A stretch of DNA of 64,000 bases, from positions 1-64,000 of the forward strand of contig JBDRIE010000025.1 in NCBI GenBank assembly GCA_043816165.1, given 5' to 3'. This document shows, piece after piece, positions 60,229 to 64,000 of the stretch. Source of the DNA: JAACEU01 sp043816165. Lineage in GTDB: Bacteria; Patescibacteriota; Gracilibacteria; UBA1369; LOWO2-01-FULL-3. The notes beneath the pieces are model-generated. The model was given only the letters and a program-made list of their open reading frames with translations, had not been told where the DNA came from and did no database searches. The translations under genes were made by a program, and so were the position numbers. Positions within the stretch are counted from its first letter, which is position 1. Each line of letters starts with the position of its first letter.

Positions 60229-61578
60229 TTCGCCTTTTAGTACCCAAGGCGCTGTGCCGGTGATTTTGACCGGGACTATTTTGCCGAGGAGATTTTCGTC
60301 TGACCGGAATTGTACAGTTTTGAAGTTTTCACTGCGGCCGGTGCAGATGTCGCCTTCTTGGTTTTCGACCAGTACGTTTACCGTTTTGCCTACAAATCTT
60401 TCGAGAGTTTTTGCTGACTGTACTTTTAGGAGTTCGTTCATGGCTTCCCATCTTTGTTTTTTGGTTTCTGTCGGGATGTCATCTTTCATGAATCGGTTGG
60501 CGGTTGTGCCTTTTCGGTCCGAGTATTGGGCGATGTAGGCGTGTTCGAAGCCGAGGGCTTTGAAACGGTCGTATGTATGGCGGAATTCTTCTTCTGTTTC
60601 TCCGCAGAATCCCACGATTATGTCTGTGGAAATGGAAATGTCCGGGATTTTTGCGCGTAATTTTTGGATGATCTCACTGAATTTTTCGATTGTGTAGGGG
60701 CGATTCATTCGTTTGAGGGTTGCGTTGTCGCCGGCCTGGACGGGAAGGTGCAGATATGGCATTTGTGTTTGTAGAGTGCCCATTGCTTCTATCAGTTGGT
60801 CGCTCATGTCTGAAGGGTGGGGTGAAGTGAATCGCACTCTTTCTAGGCCCTTTAGTTTATTGAGTTCTTCTAGGATGTGAACGAAGGGTTCCTTCTCCAG
60901 GTGTGCGAATTTTTCGTGCTCTTTGTCGTAGTTGCTGAGACCGTATGAATTCACTGTTTGTCCGATGAGTGTGATTTCTTTACACCCATTTTCAACTAAT
61001 TTTTCCGCTTCTTCTAGAATGTCTTCAATTTTTCGTGATTTTTCCCGGCCTCTGGAATATGGGACAATGCAATATGTGCAGAATTTGTCGCAGCCGTTTG
61101 AGATGGGGAGTAATGCTTGGGCATTTGTATTATAGAAAGTATGAGTTGCATCAATTTTCAGGTAATCTTCCAGGCTTTCTTCCTTAATTTCTTCAATTTT
61201 CAATGCCGGATTTATTTCTCTTAATAATTCTGCGAGCTTTGGTAATTCCTCTGTCCTAAGCGCAATATCCAACTCCTTTACTCGTGGAAAAAGTGGATCT
61301 CTTTTTTCCGAATACCTCGAACTGGATTCTCTGACCATGCATCCGGTGATTACTACTATTAGATCTTTTTTAGCCTTAATTCCCTTCAACTCCCTCATTT
61401 TCCCAAGAACTTTGTCCTCTGCTTTTTGTTTAATACTACAAGTATTTAGCAAAATTACATCCGCATCTTTGATTGCGTCTATTTTGTCGAATCCCAACGC
61501 TTCCATGTATGTCTCCATTCTCTCCGAATCGGAGTAGTTCATTTGGCACCCGTATGTGAGGATAATGTATTTTGGCAT
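60220..61578 (-). CDS. miaB: tRNA-2-methylthio-N6-dimethylallyladenosine synthase MiaB
   Basis: 452 residues. MTTase N-terminal domain with three cluster Cys: LTYGCQMNYSDSERM, LLNTCSIKQKAEDK, ITGCMVRES. Radical SAM motif CxxxCxxC in NGCDKFCTYCIVPYSRGREKSR, RVRFTSPHPSDM and a TRAM domain near the C-terminus. It adds methylthio to A37 of tRNAs reading U-starting codons. The gene is minus-strand with a tRNA-Arg gene just upstream. Confidence 0.93.
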   Translation of the reverse strand: MPKYIILTYGCQMNYSDSERMETYMEALGFDKIDAIKDADVILLNTCSIKQKAEDKVLGKMRELKGIKAKKDLIVVITGCMVRESSSRYSEKRDPLFPRVKELDIALRTEELPKLAELLREINPALKIEEIKEESLEDYLKIDATHTFYNTNAQALLPISNGCDKFCTYCIVPYSRGREKSRKIEDILEEAEKLVENGCKEITLIGQTVNSYGLSNYDKEHEKFAHLEKEPFVHILEELNKLKGLERVRFTSPHPSDMSDQLIEAMGTLQTQMPYLHLPVQAGDNATLKRMNRPYTIEKFSEIIQKLRAKIPDISISTDIIVGFCGETEEEFRHTYDRFKALGFEHAYIAQYSDRKGTTANRFMKDDIPTETKKQRWEAMNELLKVQSAKTLERFVGKTVNVLVENQEGDICTGRSENFKTVQFRSDENLLGKIVPVKITGTAPWVLKGELL

Positions 61579-61583
61579 TTTTC

Positions 61584-61658
61584 TGGTGTCCCCGGCAGGA
61601 ATTGAACCTGCATCTAAGGTTTAGGAAACCTCCGTTCTATCCATTGAACTACGGGGAC
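61584..61658 (-). tRNA. tRNA-Arg (anticodon CCT)
   Basis: 75 nt on the minus strand. Acceptor GTCCCCG pairs with CGGGGAC, the D-arm has GTTC...GAAC, the anticodon stem-loop reads GAGGT-TTCCTAA-ACCTT (CCT at positions 34-36, for the AGG codon), the T-arm is GCAGG-TTCAATT-CCTGC, and CCA is encoded in the DNA (61584-61586). It sits between miaB and the metallo-beta-lactamase-fold gene on the same strand. Confidence 0.92.
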
Positions 61659-61679
61659 AAATTGATTTAGAGTCTGATC

Positions 61680-62273
61680 TTAGACCTTTTTGAGGAGCAC
61701 GGTCAATCTTTTGTCTTCCGGTAGCTCTGAACGAGACTTTATGATGTAGCTCTCCTCAGGTGATGGATTCTCCAAACCTAGATCTTTCATTTTTGCACTC
61801 AGGTTGCCTTCTCCCATTGGGATTACTACTCTTGGCTCGATTGCTTCTATTATTTCCATAGGTTTTTTGCCGTCAAGATTACTTTTTTCTCCCAGGTCGA
61901 TCATCAAAATGTCCACGTCTCCGATTTCTTTCACCACATCGCTTGTTAGCACGTGTCCGACCGCTCCAAGATGACAGACTTTTATCCCGCCCATGTCGAA
62001 ATAATAAATAATTGTCTCATCTCCGGCACCTTCTTCCTCTTCTTTTGATTTGCTTTTAGTCCAGGCGCGAAACCCCTCGATTGCAATCCCTTGTATTTCA
62101 TATTCTCCCGCCCAATCAACTACTGTGTCTGCATCTTTTACTTCCGCAGTCTCTTCTAAGCTTGATAAAACTACATTCCCCGTAACGCCAGACTGCTTGT
62201 CAGGGTTGATTAAAAGCGTTGTCCCCTTCTCCTTTAATGTGAAACATGTGTTCCCGTGCCATTTAATTTCCAT
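61680..62273 (-). CDS. Metallo-beta-lactamase fold protein with degenerate metal site
   Basis: 197 residues resembling the UlaG/YtkL-like branch: KWHGNTCFTLKEKGTTLLINPDKQ, ADTVVDWAGEYEIQGIAIEGF, VCHLGAVGHVLTSDVVKEIGDVDILMIDLGE, RVVIPMGEGN. The HxHxDH metal motif that should follow the N-terminal strand is replaced by VVLSSLEETAEV, so two or more zinc ligands are missing. It keeps CHLGAVGH and IPMG but may be non-catalytic or bind a different ligand. The family role is unclear. Confidence 0.75.
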   Translation of the reverse strand: MEIKWHGNTCFTLKEKGTTLLINPDKQSGVTGNVVLSSLEETAEVKDADTVVDWAGEYEIQGIAIEGFRAWTKSKSKEEEEGAGDETIIYYFDMGGIKVCHLGAVGHVLTSDVVKEIGDVDILMIDLGEKSNLDGKKPMEIIEAIEPRVVIPMGEGNLSAKMKDLGLENPSPEESYIIKSRSELPEDKRLTVLLKKV

Positions 62274-62333
62274 ATATATTCTTGGTTATTTTTAAGGTTA
62301 AATACCGCGAGGAAGCATACTAAAATTGTTGCG

Positions 62334-62381
62334 TATAATCAATGTAATTGCTAGTATCCGAATGATGTTCGGCGAACGCCG
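62334..62381 (+). promoter_or_regulatory. Possible eno -10 box and leader hairpin
   Basis: TATAAT at 62334-62339 without a convincing -35 at normal spacing. A small hairpin CGGC-GAAC-GCCG (62370-62381) lies in the leader before the ATG at 62408. Confidence 0.35.
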
Positions 62382-62407
62382 GAGTAAAAATATTTAATCT
62401 TGTTCCA

Positions 62408-63718
62408 ATGGCAAAAATCGCAAAAATACATGCTCGAGAAGTGCTTGATTCCAGGGGAAATCCGACGGTTGAGGTTGAGGTGACAACTGAGAAGGCGTTT
62501 GGACGGGCGATTGTTCCGAGTGGCGCTTCTACAGGTGTTCATGAGGCTGTTGAACTTCGAGATGGTGATAAGTCGAGGTATGGTGGAAAGGGAGTTTTGC
62601 AGGCGGTTTTGAATGTGGGTGGTGAGCTGGCTGATGCTGTGATTGGGATGGACAGTGATGACCAAAAAGCTCTGGATCTCAAGATGATTGCTTTGGATGG
62701 AACTGAAAATAAAGGTCGACTTGGTGCAAATGCGATTTTGGGCGTGTCGATGGCGGCGGCGCATGCTAGTGCAGCTGAGAGGGGTTTGATGCTTTTTGAA
62801 TATCTGAATCCGGAGGCTGTGACTTTGCCTTTGCCGATGATGAATGTGATGAATGGTGGGAAACATGCGGATAGTGGGCTGGATGTTCAGGAATTTATGA
62901 TTGTGCCGGTTGGTGGGGAGACTTTCCGTGAGGCTCTTCGTATGGGAGCTGAAACTTTTCATGCTTTGAAGAAGATTTTGAAGGAGGATGGTTTGTCTAC
63001 TTCTGTTGGTGATGAAGGGGGTTTTGCTCCGAATTTACCGAACAATGAAGCGGCTCTGGAGTATGTAGTTCGTGCTATTGAGAAGGCCGGGTACAAACCT
63101 TGGGAAGAAATTATGATAGCTTTGGATCCTGCCGCGAGTGAATTTTACGATAAGGAGAATGGAGTTTATAAGATAAAAGTTGATGGGAAACCTGAGGAGT
63201 TGTCGAGTGGGGATTTGGTTGGATATTGGGATATATTATTACGAAAATTTCCGATTATTTCTATTGAAGATGGGCACGCTGAGGATGACTGGGAAGGTTT
63301 TGCTGCGATGCTGAAGAGTGTGGAGGGAAAAATTCAGATTATGGGAGATGATCTTCTTGTTACTAATATGAAACGTTTACAGAAAGGTCTTGATGAAAAG
63401 GCGTGTAATTCTATTTTGATAAAAATGAATCAGATTGGTACTTTGACTGAGACTGTTGGAGCTATTGATATGGCGAAAGAAAACAATTGGACTGCTGTTG
63501 TTTCGCATAGAAGTGGGGAAACTGAGGACACCACAATTGCGGATCTGGTTGTGGCGAAGGAAACAGGTCAGATAAAGACCGGGTCTTTGTCGCGGACCGA
63601 TAGAATTTGTAAATATAATCAGTTGCTTCGGATCGAGGAAAAGCTTGGAGATAAGGCTAAATTTATCGGGGGAAAAGCATTTTATAACTTAGCTGAAGGA
63701 TATGCTGAAGGTCATTAA
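62408..63718 (+). CDS. eno: Enolase
   Basis: 436 residues; converts 2-phosphoglycerate to phosphoenolpyruvate in glycolysis. Signature regions: HAREVLDSRGNPTVEVEVTTE, GASTGVHEAVELRDGD, NVMNGGKHADSGLDVQEFMIVP, SVGDEGGFAPNL, SIEDGHAEDDWEGFA, LLVTNMKRLQKG, ILIKMNQIGTLTET, and VVSHRSGETEDTTIADL. All metal and catalytic residues are present. Its last 17 bases overlap the next gene. Confidence 0.97.
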   Translation: MAKIAKIHAREVLDSRGNPTVEVEVTTEKAFGRAIVPSGASTGVHEAVELRDGDKSRYGGKGVLQAVLNVGGELADAVIGMDSDDQKALDLKMIALDGTENKGRLGANAILGVSMAAAHASAAERGLMLFEYLNPEAVTLPLPMMNVMNGGKHADSGLDVQEFMIVPVGGETFREALRMGAETFHALKKILKEDGLSTSVGDEGGFAPNLPNNEAALEYVVRAIEKAGYKPWEEIMIALDPAASEFYDKENGVYKIKVDGKPEELSSGDLVGYWDILLRKFPIISIEDGHAEDDWEGFAAMLKSVEGKIQIMGDDLLVTNMKRLQKGLDEKACNSILIKMNQIGTLTETVGAIDMAKENNWTAVVSHRSGETEDTTIADLVVAKETGQIKTGSLSRTDRICKYNQLLRIEEKLGDKAKFIGGKAFYNLAEGYAEGH

Positions 63719-64000
63719 AAATATTAAGGGGCTACTGCCAAAACGTGATCCTTTGTCTCATAAAGGTCAGAATGGGCGTGTTTTGATCGTTGGCGGATCG
63801 ATAGATTATCATGGTGCGCCGATTCTTGCGGGTTTGGGTGCATTGTATAGTGGTGCGGATTTGGTTCATCTTTATGTTCCGGAATGTAATTTTGATGTTA
63901 CGAGAAGTATGTATCCGGATTTTATTGTAAAAAAGTATGCGGGTGAACGGTTGAGCGAACGAGCTGCTGCTGAGATTGTGAAATTTGGGAAGAAGATGGA
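63702..64000 (+). CDS. nnrD: ADP/ATP-dependent NAD(P)H-hydrate dehydratase, 5' part (3' partial)
   Basis: ATG at 63702 overlaps the eno stop. The visible 99 codons match the YjeF C-terminal (NnrD) family: LLPKRDPLSHKGQNGRVLIVGGSIDYHGAPILAGLGALYSGADLVHLYVPE. It repairs hydrated NAD(P)H. The N-terminal epimerase domain (NnrE) is absent, so this is the single-domain form. It runs off the window. Confidence 0.85.
   Translation, partial: MLKVIKNIKGLLPKRDPLSHKGQNGRVLIVGGSIDYHGAPILAGLGALYSGADLVHLYVPECNFDVTRSMYPDFIVKKYAGERLSERAAAEIVKFGKKM

Noticed and set aside
1..64000. CRISPR array
   Set aside because: No regular repeat-spacer unit was seen; the short repeats found are palindromes or tandem low-complexity repeats.
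1..64000. Gracilibacteria-type code (TGA as Gly)
   Set aside because: Several conserved genes end in TGA (for example pgsA and murG) and no conserved frame is interrupted by it.

Overview
The window looks like a chromosomal piece of a Patescibacteria (Candidate Phyla Radiation) genome, with Peregrinibacteria or a close relative as my best guess. This is an inference from gene content, because no rRNA is present. Supporting signs are the reduced synthetases (a 604-residue AlaS without a C-terminal domain, a ThrS without a TGS domain), DUF4012 and DUF3352-type envelope proteins, TrbL/VirB6-like membrane proteins without recognised partners, archaeal-type PurP, very tight gene packing, and short AT-rich leaders mostly without Shine-Dalgarno sequences. 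TGA is used as a stop (for example in pgsA and murG), so the Gracilibacteria code with TGA as Gly does not apply.

Layout. 1-3.9 kb: four consecutive exported proteins of unknown function in one operon. 3.9-4.7 kb (minus): an excisionase-like HTH gene and a 56-residue zinc-ribbon gene behind a duplicated promoter region carrying 10-bp phased repeats. 4.7-9.8 kb (minus): uvrA, a PrsW-like membrane protease and recF. 9.8-13.2 kb: thrS, an HNH nuclease gene and a free-standing DnaJ-type zinc finger protein. 13.4-22.9 kb (minus): a five-gene operon of very large, mostly unrecognised proteins around a TrbL/VirB6-like membrane protein. 23.0-24.4 kb (minus): rpsF-ssb-rpsR. 24.8-35 kb: a LysM/M23 peptidase, yidD, purH, uppP, two purP-family genes, pgsA, an epimerase, a nucleotidyltransferase, a glycosyltransferase and an SMR-type membrane protein. 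35-41.8 kb: purN, L-serine dehydratase sdaAB/sdaAA, a possible non-coding RNA, MscS, a slipin, aroE, a membrane protein and lspA. 41.8-47.2 kb: ftsW, murG, a glycosyltransferase, lemA, lexA and a NIF3-like protein. 47.3-54.5 kb: mutS, two lipoproteins and mutL. 54.5-64 kb: DUF4012 and DUF3352 envelope proteins, alaS, miaB, tRNA-Arg, a degenerate metallo-beta-lactamase fold protein, eno and the start of an NAD(P)HX dehydratase.

Functional themes. DNA repair is well represented (uvrA, recF, mutS, mutL, lexA, ssb). lexA has a promoter with two 18-bp inverted repeats that look like autoregulatory operators. Envelope genes (uppP, ftsW, murG, glycosyltransferases, lspA, M23 peptidase, yidD) are scattered in short operons. 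Three steps around formyl transfer in purine synthesis (purN, purP, purH) lie within about 9 kb.

The most unusual signal is a set of short GC-rich palindromes in an otherwise AT-rich genome. Some sit between genes. At least five insertions lie in frame inside conserved proteins (MurG, a glycosyltransferase, MutS three times), and four of these encode a similar Ala/Gly-Gly-Ser-x-x-Gly peptide. A separate 49-bp repeat occurs twice, and one copy supplies the C-terminus of LspA. Together these resemble selfish in-frame palindromic elements of the kind known from Rickettsia.
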